This document shows, in pieces, positions 43,874-52,148 of a stretch of DNA of 64,000 bases. Position 1 is the stretch's first letter, and every line of letters begins with the position of its first letter. A program made the position numbers and the translations under genes. A model generated the notes under the pieces. That model searched no databases, was not told where the DNA came from, and saw only the letters and a program-made list of their open reading frames with translations. Source of the stretch: Poriferisodalis sp965214215 (GTDB lineage: Bacteria > Actinomycetota > Acidimicrobiia > Acidimicrobiales > Poriferisodalaceae); assembly GCF_965214215.1 (NCBI RefSeq), contig NZ_CBDCBD010000003.1, positions 2,790,001 through 2,854,000 on the forward strand, given 5' to 3'.

Positions 43874-43916
43874 GCGCTACCCCGCCTGTGTCGTGGGCTC
43901 TTCGCGCAGTTCTAGT

Positions 43917-44804
43917 TCAGCCCACTGAGGTGATGAAGGTCTCCAGTGCGGCGATGTGCTCAGCCGTGTTCTGCAGGTCGGCGGCGGGATTGCCGCCCCA
44001 CTCACACGTCGTGCTCTGGCAGTTGACCGAGAAGTGGCTAAACCCGGCACCGCGAGCCCCATCCACCAGCTCAGTCCACCGCTCCGGGCCGATGCCGTAG
44101 TTGGCTTCGCCTTCCAAGGCGAAGCCCGCTGGATCGCGTCCCTCCTCGGCGAGCAGATCTCGCAGCCGGTCGGCCAGCGCGACCGTGTCGGGCCCCGAAT
44201 CGCCGAAGGTGAAACCATCGCCGTGGCGAGCTGCTCGTCGCAGGGCAGCGGGTGTGTAGCCGCCGAACCAGATCGGGATTCGGCGGGCTGGGCGTGGCCG
44301 GATGCCGGCCCGGTCGATGCGATGGAACTCGCTGCGGTAGTCGATGACGTCGTTCTCCCACAGCGCACGGATCACAGCGATCTGGTCGTCCAGCCGCGCA
44401 CCTCGCCGCTCCCAGTCGGCGCCCAGCGATTCGTATTCCACGTAGTTCCAGCCTGAGCCCACCCCTAGTCGGAACCGTCCGCCCGACAGCAGGTCCACCT
44501 CGGCGGCCTGCTTGGCAACCAGGGCCGCTTGGCGCTGCGGGAGGATGATGATGCCGGTCTCGAACTTGATCGTGCTCGTGACGCCAGCGAGATAGCCGAA
44601 GAGCACGAAGGGTTCATGGAAGTCGTCCCGTTCGGTGTATGGCCCCCAGAAAGCCGGCTCGCGCCCGGCGTGTTCGGCGCCGAGCACATGGTCATAGGTG
44701 ACGATGTGCGAGTAGCTGAGCGACTCGGCAGCTTGGGCCCAGTCGCGCAGGGCAATCGGGTCGGTGCCGATCTCGCAGGTCGGCAGTACTGCCCCGAATT
44801 CCAT
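43917..44804 (-). CDS. LLM-class (probably F420-dependent) oxidoreductase
   Basis: 295 residues from ATG 44804, with M-E-F-G-A-V-L-P at the N-terminus. Longer in-frame starts would run back into the P450 gene, so they were rejected. Luciferase fold: Y-S-H-I-V-T-Y-D-H near residue 35, F-E-T-G-I-I-I-L-P-Q-R, L-G-V-G-S-G-W-N-Y-V-E-Y near the middle, I-P-I-W-F-G-G-Y-T. It starts 20 nt after the P450 stop, so the two are probably one operon. Confidence 0.86.
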   Translation of the reverse strand: MEFGAVLPTCEIGTDPIALRDWAQAAESLSYSHIVTYDHVLGAEHAGREPAFWGPYTERDDFHEPFVLFGYLAGVTSTIKFETGIIILPQRQAALVAKQAAEVDLLSGGRFRLGVGSGWNYVEYESLGADWERRGARLDDQIAVIRALWENDVIDYRSEFHRIDRAGIRPRPARRIPIWFGGYTPAALRRAARHGDGFTFGDSGPDTVALADRLRDLLAEEGRDPAGFALEGEANYGIGPERWTELVDGARGAGFSHFSVNCQSTTCEWGGNPAADLQNTAEHIAALETFITSVG

Positions 44805-44824
44805 CAGCCCGCTGCTTCGCCGGT

Positions 44825-46045
44825 TCAGTTCAGGATCCGCAGCGGGACGCTGCGAGGCCCACGGATCGGCCCGACCGACCACTTGACGTCGTCGGGCTCG
44901 ACGGCCAGCTCGAAGCGCGGGTAGCGCTCCAGCCAGGCGCTCAGCCCCACTCGGAGCTCCATTCGTGCCAGATTCGAGCCCAGGCACCGATGCACGCCCA
45001 CGCCGAATGCCATGTGCCGGTTGTTCTCGCGATCCAGCAGCAGCTCATCGGGCTTCTCGAAATAGTCCGGGTCACGGTTCGCGGACGGATAGCTCAGCAG
45101 CACCCTTTGCCCTGCCGATACCGGGCAGCCCGCTATCTCGGCGTCTTCGGTGATGTAACGGGCGATAGTGACCGGGCTGTAATACCGCAGGAATTCTTCG
45201 ACCGCAGTCGGCATGAGCTCGGGCTCATTCACGAGTCGCTCGAGGTCTGCGGGATGCGATCCCAAGTGGAACAACATGGCGCCCAGCGTCGACCAGGTCG
45301 TGTCGATGCCACCGAGCATCAGCACGAACAACGCTCCGATGCGCTCCTTGCGGCCGAACGGTCGCGTGGCGCCGTCAGGTAACTCGGCCTGCGCGTTCAG
45401 CACCTTGGTGACGAGATCGTCGGGGGCGTCGTCTCCGAGTTCTTCACGATCGCGCAGCTGGTCCGCGAAGAACTCCTGGACTTCGCGTGCAGCTGTACGG
45501 GCGATGCTGAGGTCGATCTGCCCTTCTTTGAGCATCCCGTCAACCCAGCGCCGAAAGGTCGGGCCCATCTCGGTGGACACGCCGAACAGATGCCCCATGA
45601 CCGCGACGGGCAGCATCTGTGCGTAGTCCAACGCCCCGTCGACAAGCTTGCGGTCACCCATGTCGTCGAGCAGGCCCTCTGCCATCGAAAGGACCGTGGG
45701 CTCCAGCTCATCGGTAGCTCTCGGGCTGAATGACGGCATCAGGGGACGGCGCACCGGGCCGTGCTCGGGGGGATCCAACGTGATCGGAGACAGGTCGAGC
45801 TTGATCTTGTCTGGATGGTTGGTGTTGACCGCCGTCACCCGGTTCGAAAAGGTGGCCGTGTCACGAGCAGTCTCGACAATGTCCTCGTGACGTGTCACGA
45901 GGTATGCGCCGTAGAACCGCTCGGTCTTGGCGACAGGGCAGCGTTCGCGCAGGTCAGCCAGGATGTCGGGCCCGTGCGCGGCCCATTCCTCGCTCAGGTG
46001 GTCGAAGTCGGTGGCCCAGTCGCTCACCAGCGGTCGTTCGGTCAT
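44825..46045 (-). CDS. Cytochrome P450
   Basis: 406 residues from ATG 46045, with AGGAG 11 nt upstream. Soluble bacterial class: I-helix G-G-I-D-T-T, ExxR as E-E-F-L-R-Y, and the heme-thiolate loop F-G-V-G-V-H-R-C-L-G-S-N. The I-helix pattern and length recall CYP enzymes acting on terpenes or steroids, but the substrate is not predictable. No ferredoxin or ferredoxin reductase lies nearby. Its start faces the divergent LLM gene at 46303 across 257 nt. Confidence 0.9.
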   Translation of the reverse strand: MTERPLVSDWATDFDHLSEEWAAHGPDILADLRERCPVAKTERFYGAYLVTRHEDIVETARDTATFSNRVTAVNTNHPDKIKLDLSPITLDPPEHGPVRRPLMPSFSPRATDELEPTVLSMAEGLLDDMGDRKLVDGALDYAQMLPVAVMGHLFGVSTEMGPTFRRWVDGMLKEGQIDLSIARTAAREVQEFFADQLRDREELGDDAPDDLVTKVLNAQAELPDGATRPFGRKERIGALFVLMLGGIDTTWSTLGAMLFHLGSHPADLERLVNEPELMPTAVEEFLRYYSPVTIARYITEDAEIAGCPVSAGQRVLLSYPSANRDPDYFEKPDELLLDRENNRHMAFGVGVHRCLGSNLARMELRVGLSAWLERYPRFELAVEPDDVKWSVGPIRGPRSVPLRILN

Positions 46046-46290
46046 CGTGGAAGCTGCTCCTGGCGCCTCATTGGTCCGCCGATGATCGACAGTCCATCTC
46101 GGCCAAATGCTATTCGCCATTCTCCGCCACCACCGGGAAGCCGATCTCCGTCGACGCTCTGCTGCTTCTGCGTTGTCGTTTCGCCTTTCGCACGGCTGCT
46201 TTCGGGCGATTCCAGATCGCCTTCGTCGCGGGCGCCTACTCGCCTGTAGGCCCTCAGCCGTCGCCTCAGGCGCGGGCCGGACTGGGCGCG

Positions 46291-46296
46291 TACCGT
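46291..46296 (+). promoter_or_regulatory. Putative leaderless -10 element (TACCGT)
   Basis: TACCGT, then 6 nt, then GTG 46303. The GGAGG right before the GTG is too close (1 nt) to act as a normal ribosome-binding site for it, so a leaderless start is preferred. GGAGG is correctly spaced for TTG 46309 if a leader does exist. Confidence 0.4.
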
Positions 46297-46302
46297 GGAG
46301 GC

Positions 46303-47475
46303 GTGCCGTTGTCGGTGATCGGGATGATCGGCGTGTCGCCGCCCAAGGACGACTCGACGGTGCACGTCATCGAAGGCGGGCTGTCCCGGGAATTCCTCGA
46401 GGACTTCGCCAAGGCCCACGACGAAGCCGGATTCGACCTGGTGCTGGTGGGCTACACGTCGACCTCGGCCGACGGATGGTCGGTGGCAACCCACGCCGCC
46501 TCAGTGACCGAACGGCTCGGCTACCTCATCGCGCACCGTCCGGGCTTCGTTGCGCCCACCCTGGCTGCCCGCAAAGCGGCGACGTTCGACCAGCTCAGCG
46601 GCGGGCGATTCGCGCTGCACATCATCGCCGGAGCCAGCGACAAGGACAATCAGCGCGACGGCGACTACCTGCCGAAGGCCGACCGCTACGCCCGCGCCGG
46701 CGAGTACATCGACGTGATGCGCCGCACGTGGACATCGCCGGAGCCGTTCGACCACGAAGGGCCGTTCTACCGGTTCAGCAATGTGCGCGCCGACGTGCAA
46801 CCGCTCCAGCAGCCGTCGCCTCCGATCTTCTTCGGCGGTTCCAGCGACGAAGCGCTGGAGATGGGGGCACAGCGCTGCGTTGTGTACGCCATCTACGCAG
46901 AACCCCGCGCTGCTGTAGACGAGCGCTTGGCAGACTTCCGCCGCCGAGCCGCGGCGTACGGCCGCACGCCGCGCTTCTCGATCAGCGTTCGACCCATCTT
47001 GGGAGACACCGAAGGCGAGGCCTGGGACCGGGCGCATCGCATCTTGGGTGGCATTGAGGCTGCGGGGACAGACAAACTGACCGTCGCCGGCAGTCACCGC
47101 GGCAAGCCGTATGACCATGGTGGCGAGCGAATGCTGGGCTATGCCGCCGCGTCCGACGTGCACGACGAGCGGCTCTGGCTGAAGATCGCCGAGGCCACCG
47201 GCGCCCCTGGCAACACCTCGTGCCTCGTCGGCACACCGGAACAGGTGGCCGAATCGATTCTGCGCTACTACCGGCTCGGAATACCGGCAGGCGGCGGGGT
47301 GAGCGACGTGGGCTACGTGCTGATCCGAGGCTTCGACCCTTTCAACGACGCCGTGGAGTTCGGCCGCGAGCTCATCCCCCGGATCAAGCAAGGCGCTGCC
47401 GAGATCGATTCGGCATCGGACCCAAGCACAACCGCTGAAGATGTCGGCGTCACCGCCATGGCCGCCGCCGACTGA
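46303..47475 (+). CDS. LLM-class monooxygenase, alkanesulfonate-monooxygenase (SsuD) type
   Basis: 390 residues. Luciferase fold of the SsuD/NtaA-like subgroup: V-L-V-G-Y-T-S-T-S-A-D-G-W near residue 45, Y-L-I-A-H-R-P-G-F-V-A-P-T, F-A-L-H-I-I-A-G-A-S-D, D-G-D-Y-L-P-K-A-D-R-Y, and I-F-F-G-G-S-S. These residues match FMNH2-dependent alkanesulfonate monooxygenases, which release sulfite from organosulfonates. No sulfonate transporter is nearby. GTG 46303 is preferred. An SDR follows 46 nt later. Confidence 0.85.
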   Translation: MPLSVIGMIGVSPPKDDSTVHVIEGGLSREFLEDFAKAHDEAGFDLVLVGYTSTSADGWSVATHAASVTERLGYLIAHRPGFVAPTLAARKAATFDQLSGGRFALHIIAGASDKDNQRDGDYLPKADRYARAGEYIDVMRRTWTSPEPFDHEGPFYRFSNVRADVQPLQQPSPPIFFGGSSDEALEMGAQRCVVYAIYAEPRAAVDERLADFRRRAAAYGRTPRFSISVRPILGDTEGEAWDRAHRILGGIEAAGTDKLTVAGSHRGKPYDHGGERMLGYAAASDVHDERLWLKIAEATGAPGNTSCLVGTPEQVAESILRYYRLGIPAGGGVSDVGYVLIRGFDPFNDAVEFGRELIPRIKQGAAEIDSASDPSTTAEDVGVTAMAAAD

Positions 47476-47521
47476 GATCCCGTCGCCGCATATACACCGA
47501 CCCCACTGAGTGGAGACCACC

Positions 47522-48313
47522 ATGCTCGATTTGGACCTGTCAGGACGCACAGCGCTGGTCACCGGCGCGAGCAAGGGAATCGGCGAGGCATCGGTGAGGC
47601 TGCTGGCTGACCACGGCGCCACCGTGGCCTTCTGCGCCAGAGGCGTCGAAGCCGTGGATGGCCTTGCCGCCTACTCGCCGCCGTCGGGGTCAGGCTCGGT
47701 TCGGGGCTACACCGCGGACATGTCCGATGCGGACGCCACACAAGCATTCCTCGAAGCGGCCACGGCAGATGTCGGGTCTGCAGACATCCTCGTCAACAAC
47801 GTCGGCGCGTCGCCGTCACGCAATTTCCTGTACATGACCGACGACGACTGGACCGACCTGCACCAGCTCAACTTGATGTCTGCTGTGCGCTGCACCCGGT
47901 TCTGCCTGCCGCACATGCGCCAGCAGAAATGGGGTCGGGTCATCATGATCGCGACCGGAGCGGCCTTCTCCCCCAACGCAGCGCTCATCGACTACGCCGC
48001 CACCAAGGCCGCGATGGTGGCCACAGCGAAGGCGCTGGCCGGCAAATATGGCGCAGACAACGTGCTGACCAACACCGTCATCCCCGGGCTCATCCGCACC
48101 GACATGTGGGAGCGGGCGGCGGCCGAGATTGCCGAAGCCAACAACACCGACGCCGAGGCGATCTTCGCCCGCAACTCCACCGGTGTTCCTCAGGGCCGCT
48201 ACGGCACCGCCGAAGAAGTTGCATCGGGCGTGGTTTTTCTGGCGAGCAGCGCTGCGAACTACATCAACGGCACCTGCTTGACGATCGACGGCGGGGTCGG
48301 CACCCACGTCTGA
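47522..48313 (+). CDS. Short-chain dehydrogenase/reductase
   Basis: 263 residues; ATG 47522 follows GGAGA at 6 nt, which favours it over GTG 47510. T-G-A-S-K-G-I-G (residues 15-22), N-N-V-G, Ser region I-A-T-G-A-A and Y-A-A-T-K. The catalytic Ser position reads Thr/Gly, a known variant, so activity should be checked. Closes with I-D-G-G-V. Likely co-transcribed with the upstream SsuD-like gene. Confidence 0.85.
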   Translation: MLDLDLSGRTALVTGASKGIGEASVRLLADHGATVAFCARGVEAVDGLAAYSPPSGSGSVRGYTADMSDADATQAFLEAATADVGSADILVNNVGASPSRNFLYMTDDDWTDLHQLNLMSAVRCTRFCLPHMRQQKWGRVIMIATGAAFSPNAALIDYAATKAAMVATAKALAGKYGADNVLTNTVIPGLIRTDMWERAAAEIAEANNTDAEAIFARNSTGVPQGRYGTAEEVASGVVFLASSAANYINGTCLTIDGGVGTHV

Positions 48314-48444
48314 GCTGCCGGCAGATCGTGGCGGCTGCTCCGGACAGCAGATTTCGGTCGAAGTTCTCGACGCCCGTTCTGGACAGCGATTCTCGGCGAA
48401 GGCGCCCGCTGACCATCGCCCTGAAACCTGACGCAGCCGCGGGC

Positions 48445-48450
48445 TAGCGT
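48445..48450 (+). promoter_or_regulatory. Putative -10 element (TAGCGT) for the acyl-CoA dehydrogenase
   Basis: TAGCGT inside GGGCTAGCGT lies about 57 nt before ATG 48507. The same hexamer is used at 28019 and seen at 50195. Here a ribosome-binding site (AGGGAG, 48494-48499) is present, so the message has a leader. Confidence 0.3.
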
Positions 48451-48506
48451 CGCGGCGCCAACCTCGCACACCAACCAACGAGTACAGACCAATAGGGAGC
48501 ACCGAC

Positions 48507-49745
48507 ATGGCGCACGCTTATACCGACAAGGGCCTTGAGATGCAGGAGGCCGTGCAGTCGTTCATGGACGACCACATCTACCCCAACGAGCAGGAGTACC
48601 ACGAGCAGTACGCCGAGCTCGCCGCTGCTGGGGATGTGCACGCCACTCCGGCGATCATGGAGAAGCTCAAGGCGGCTGCCCGTGAACGGGGTCTGTGGAA
48701 CCTGTTCATCCCTCACCTCGACCCCCAGGCGCCCGGCACCAAGCTCTCCAACCTGGACTACTCACCGATCTCCGAGCAGCTCGGCAAAGTCACGTTCAGC
48801 TCCGAGGCGCTGAACTGCGCCGCTCCAGACACCGGCAACATGGAGATCCTGAACCTCTACGGCTCCGAACGGGTCAAGCAGCAGTACCTCGCGCCGCTGC
48901 TCGAAGGCGAGATCCGCTCCACGTTCTCGATGACCGAGCCCGAGGTCGCCAGCTCCGACGCGTCCAATATCCGACTGCGGATCGACCGCGACGGTGACGA
49001 CTACGTGCTGAACGGGCGCAAGTGGTTCTCCTCGAATGCCTTGCGGCCCGAGTGCAAGGTGCTGATCGTCATGGGCAAGAACGACCCTGACGGTCCACGC
49101 CATCGCCAGCAGTCGATGATCGTCGTGCCCCGCGACGCTGAAGGCGTCAGCGTCGATCGTGATCCGCTGGTCTTCGGCTACCACGACCGGGGCGGTCACC
49201 CCGAGCTCGTCTATGAGAACGTCCGGGTGCCCGAGGATCACATCCTGGGCGGCGAGGGCGAGGGCTTCGCCATCAGCCAGGCACGCCTCGGCCCGGGCCG
49301 CATCCACCACTGCATGCGCTCGATCGGCGTCGCCGAGCGGGCACTGGAGTTCATGTGCCGCCGGGCACTCGAACGCGAGACGTTCGGCAAGCCGGTCGCC
49401 CAGCAGGGCCTGATCCAGGACTGGATCGCCGAGGCCCGCATCGAGATCGACCAGGCCCGCGAATACGTGCTGCACGTGGCGCACCTCATGGACACGATCG
49501 GCAACAAGTCCGCAGCCCAGGAGATCTCCGGCATCAAAGTGGCCATTCCGAACATGGCGCTCAAGGTGATCGACCGGGCGATCCAGGTACACGGTGCCGG
49601 CGGCGTGACCCAGTTCTTCCCGCTGGCCGAGATGTACGCACACATGCGCACGTTGCGAATTGCGGACGGCCCCGACGAGGTCCACAAGATGACCATCGCC
49701 CGCCGCGAACTCCGCCGCCACGATCCCGACTTCCGGATGTCCTAA
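48507..49745 (+). CDS. Acyl-CoA dehydrogenase (ACAD10/11-like)
   Basis: 412 residues; ATG 48507 follows AGGGAG at 7 nt. Full acyl-CoA dehydrogenase fold: F-S-M-T-E-P-E-V-A-S-S-D for FAD contact, R-K-W-F-S-S-N-A, the R-x-x-F-G-K-P-V-A-Q-Q helix, and V-H-G-A-G-G-V-T near the end. The sequence resembles the ACAD10/11 branch, which handles branched or 4-hydroxy acyl-CoAs. FAD-dependent alpha-beta oxidation of an acyl-CoA. The stop codon lies in the loop of a perfect hairpin. Confidence 0.9.
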   Translation: MAHAYTDKGLEMQEAVQSFMDDHIYPNEQEYHEQYAELAAAGDVHATPAIMEKLKAAARERGLWNLFIPHLDPQAPGTKLSNLDYSPISEQLGKVTFSSEALNCAAPDTGNMEILNLYGSERVKQQYLAPLLEGEIRSTFSMTEPEVASSDASNIRLRIDRDGDDYVLNGRKWFSSNALRPECKVLIVMGKNDPDGPRHRQQSMIVVPRDAEGVSVDRDPLVFGYHDRGGHPELVYENVRVPEDHILGGEGEGFAISQARLGPGRIHHCMRSIGVAERALEFMCRRALERETFGKPVAQQGLIQDWIAEARIEIDQAREYVLHVAHLMDTIGNKSAAQEISGIKVAIPNMALKVIDRAIQVHGAGGVTQFFPLAEMYAHMRTLRIADGPDEVHKMTIARRELRRHDPDFRMS

Positions 49746-49757
49746 GACATCCGGAAG
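49730..49757 (+). terminator. Perfect 12-bp hairpin around the acyl-CoA dehydrogenase stop
   Basis: The arms 49730-49741 and 49746-49757 are exact reverse complements, with a 4-nt CTAA loop that contains the TAA stop. The stem ends CTTCC/GGAAG. No T-tract follows, so it is either a Rho-assisted or processing hairpin, or a bidirectional stop for the convergent small gene at 49810-50100. Confidence 0.6.
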
Positions 49758-49809
49758 ATCAGACACTGAGGATGAGCTAGCCCACCCGGAGTGTGCTGCC
49801 CCGGTTGCT

Positions 49810-50100
49810 TCAGTTACGTCCGGAAGCGCTGTCTCCGAATTCGACGCGCAGGACCGAGACTCCCGGCACTGACTCCGCGTCTCGCATGGCCGAGCACAGC
49901 GCCTCGTCTCGCGTGCGCGCTGAGCGTGCAAATTCCAACGTGTCGCTACCGATAGTCGCGTCACCGCAGCCAGCCTCGTGCAGGGCATCGAGCGTGTCCC
50001 AGTCGAGAAGGTCAGCCCCCTCGGTGACCAGCACAAATCGAAAAGCTCTGCTCGGCTTGCTCAGCGAGACATCGTTCGCAGGCATCTCACTCCAGTCCAT
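49810..50100 (-). CDS. Small conserved-looking protein of unknown function
   Basis: 96 residues from ATG 50100. The body reads F-R-F-V-L-V-T-E-G-A-D-L, then L-D-A-L-H-E-A-G-C-G-D-A-T-I-G, then F-A-R-S-A-R-T-R-D-E-A and a closing V-S-V-L-R-V-E. I have seen this order (a beta strand with E-G-x-D-L, the A-G-C-x-D-A-T-x-G motif, then a helix) in small unnamed bacterial proteins, some beside toxin-like genes. Protein-like composition and a clean ATG support it as real. It is convergent with the acyl-CoA dehydrogenase and divergent from the Rieske gene. Confidence 0.6.
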   Translation of the reverse strand: MDWSEMPANDVSLSKPSRAFRFVLVTEGADLLDWDTLDALHEAGCGDATIGSDTLEFARSARTRDEALCSAMRDAESVPGVSVLRVEFGDSASGRN

Positions 50101-50225
50101 TGATGCTGCGCTGAAGGCAGTTGGCGACTCTGGCTACGGGGGTAGCCGCATGGTGTTCGGGGACTGCCGGTGTGCTCCAGAAGGACTGAGCGCCTAGCGT
50201 TCGATGACATCGAGGGGGGACATCG

Positions 50226-51533
50226 ATGGCTCTTACCGTGCTGAGTTCGCCGGCAACGAACGACTACCGGCACCTTGTGCAGGACGATCGCGTCCACGGC
50301 AGCCTCTACACCGATCCGGGTGTGTTCGCGGACGAAATGGAGCGGATCTTCACCGACGGCTGGGTATTCGTCGGCCACGAGTCTGAGGTTCCCGACATTG
50401 GCGACTGGGTCGCCCGGCGGCTCGGCAACGAGCCCGTGCTGATGGTGCGCAACCGAGACGGCGCAATCAGCGTTGTGGCGAATCGCTGTGCGCACCGCGG
50501 CACCACCCTGTGCCCGCAGAACGATGGCAACAACCGCAACTTCCGCTGCTCGTATCACGGGTGGACCTACGACCTAGACGGCACGCTGCTCGGTGTTCCC
50601 GGACCGAAGGGCTTTCACAAAGACACTGCCGATCTGGGGCTCGACCGCCCCGGCCAAGTCGACGACTACCGAGGCTTCGTGTTCGCCAATCGCAGCGGCA
50701 CCGCAGGTCCGCTCAGCGACCATCTCGGTGCGGGCGGCACCGACCTCATCGACCGCACGTCAAACATGTCTCCCACGGGCCGCGTCCGCCTGCAGGCCGG
50801 CTGGATCGGTCAGCGGATTGACTCAAATTGGAAGATGTGGCCCGAGAGCGACCACGACGGCTACCACCTCAACTTCACCCACGCCTCGATGGCCCGGGCT
50901 GTACCCGACACCTACTACGACGAGATCGTCATGACCGGCGAAGGAGCCTCGGAGTCCGCCACGCGCGCCTACGACGGGGGCCATCTCGAGCTCGACTTCC
51001 GCCGCAGCTACACCTCCGAGCTGGCTTGGCTCGGCACCACCCGCGAGAAGGTGGCCGACTACTGCGAGGCTCTCGAGCGGTCCTACGGACTCGAGAAGGC
51101 CAAGACGATCATGTGGGACGGGCCGCCGCACGCACTGGTGTTCCCGAACCTGTTCCTGGCGGAGATGAACATCGCCCGGATCGAGCCGGTCGCGCCCGGC
51201 GTCACTGTGCACCACCACACTCCCCTGCTGGTCGAGGGCACCGATGAGAGCGTCAACCGGCGACTCGTGCTGCAGTCTGAGGCGGCGATGGGCCCTGCAT
51301 CGTTCTTCTTGACTGACGACGCGGTCATCGCCGAGCGCATGCACCGGGCCTTCGAAGGCGCCGCCGTCGGTGACGACGGATGGGTAGACCTCAGCCGGGG
51401 CCTCGAGCGCGAGCACGTCGAAGACGGCCAGCGCTGGAGCGACATCACCGACGAGACCACCAACCGCGGGTTCTGGCATCACTACCGCAATGTCATGGCC
51501 AGGACGGCGGGCGGCTGGCACAACGGAGCCTGA
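50226..51533 (+). CDS. Rieske ring-hydroxylating dioxygenase, alpha subunit
   Basis: 435 residues; ATG 50226 follows GAGGGGGG. Rieske centre C-A-H-R-G ... C-S-Y-H-G-W (about residues 86-113); mononuclear iron site in E-S-D-H-D-G-Y-H-L-N-F-T-H, matching D-x-Y-H-x4-H. The length and the SnoaL-like beta subunit 9 nt downstream make it an alpha3beta3-type dioxygenase that adds both oxygen atoms to an aromatic ring. The ferredoxin and reductase partners are not in the window. A TAGCGT (50195-50200) upstream may be its -10. Confidence 0.9.
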   Translation: MALTVLSSPATNDYRHLVQDDRVHGSLYTDPGVFADEMERIFTDGWVFVGHESEVPDIGDWVARRLGNEPVLMVRNRDGAISVVANRCAHRGTTLCPQNDGNNRNFRCSYHGWTYDLDGTLLGVPGPKGFHKDTADLGLDRPGQVDDYRGFVFANRSGTAGPLSDHLGAGGTDLIDRTSNMSPTGRVRLQAGWIGQRIDSNWKMWPESDHDGYHLNFTHASMARAVPDTYYDEIVMTGEGASESATRAYDGGHLELDFRRSYTSELAWLGTTREKVADYCEALERSYGLEKAKTIMWDGPPHALVFPNLFLAEMNIARIEPVAPGVTVHHHTPLLVEGTDESVNRRLVLQSEAAMGPASFFLTDDAVIAERMHRAFEGAAVGDDGWVDLSRGLEREHVEDGQRWSDITDETTNRGFWHHYRNVMARTAGGWHNGA

Positions 51534-51542
51534 GCAGTCGCC

Positions 51543-52037
51543 GTGGCAACCATTGACGAGTCGGCGCGCCGCGAGATCGAGGCGTTCGTGTACCTCGAAG
51601 CCCGGCTTGCGGACGAGTCCCGCTATGACGAGTGGGAAGCGCTGGTCACCGACGACATGCACTACTGGGTGCCCTTCGGTCCGGGCGACTACGAACCCGG
51701 CACCCGGGTCAGCTACATCAACGACAACCGGGCCCGCCTGGGCACCCGCATCCGCCAGCTTGCAACCGGCGTCCATCACGCACAGGACCCTCCGTCGTCC
51801 ATGCGCCGGGTCGTGTCGAACATCGAGATCCTGTGCGCCGACGGCGACGAGTACGACGTGGGCAGCAACTTCGTGCTCTACGAGCACGCCGTGCAGGCCA
51901 CCGGGCACCTGCGCCTGTGGGCAGGACGGGCGACACTCCGGCTTCGGCGCACGCCCGACGGCCTGCGCATGGCTGCCAAGAAAGTGGAGCTGGTGAACTC
52001 CACCTCCGCGCTGCCGAACATGTCGTTCATCATCTGA
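51543..52037 (+). CDS. Ring-hydroxylating dioxygenase beta subunit
   Basis: 164 residues from GTG 51543, 9 nt after the alpha subunit. NTF2/SnoaL fold with the signature of aromatic dioxygenase small subunits: E-A-F-V-Y-L-E-A-R-L-A-D-E-x-R-Y-D-E-W early, Y-W-V-P-F in the middle, R-R-V-V-S-N-I, and a closing K-K-V-E-L-V-N. It is structural and packs against the catalytic chain. Confidence 0.88.
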   Translation: MATIDESARREIEAFVYLEARLADESRYDEWEALVTDDMHYWVPFGPGDYEPGTRVSYINDNRARLGTRIRQLATGVHHAQDPPSSMRRVVSNIEILCADGDEYDVGSNFVLYEHAVQATGHLRLWAGRATLRLRRTPDGLRMAAKKVELVNSTSALPNMSFII

Positions 52038-52044
52038 ACGAGCC

Positions 52045-52140
52045 ATGGCGGACGGGATCGACCCCGCGGATCTGCAGCTCGGCCTGCCGGTACGGGTCAT
52101 CGTGCGCGACGACGGCAGTTATCGCATCGCCTCGCGCTGA
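52045..52140 (+). CDS. Possible 31-residue small protein after the dioxygenase beta subunit
   Basis: ATG 52045 lies 7 nt after the beta subunit stop and runs 31 codons to TGA 52140. The translation starts M-A-D-G-I-D-P-A-D-L, then L-G-L-P-V-R-V-I-V-R and ends Y-R-I-A-S-R. It looks like coding sequence and like the last strands of an OB-fold or biotinyl-type domain, so it may be a short accessory peptide or the remnant of a longer gene. There is no clear ribosome-binding site. Confidence 0.4.
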   Translation: MADGIDPADLQLGLPVRVIVRDDGSYRIASR

Positions 52141-52148
52141 AGCCGAAC

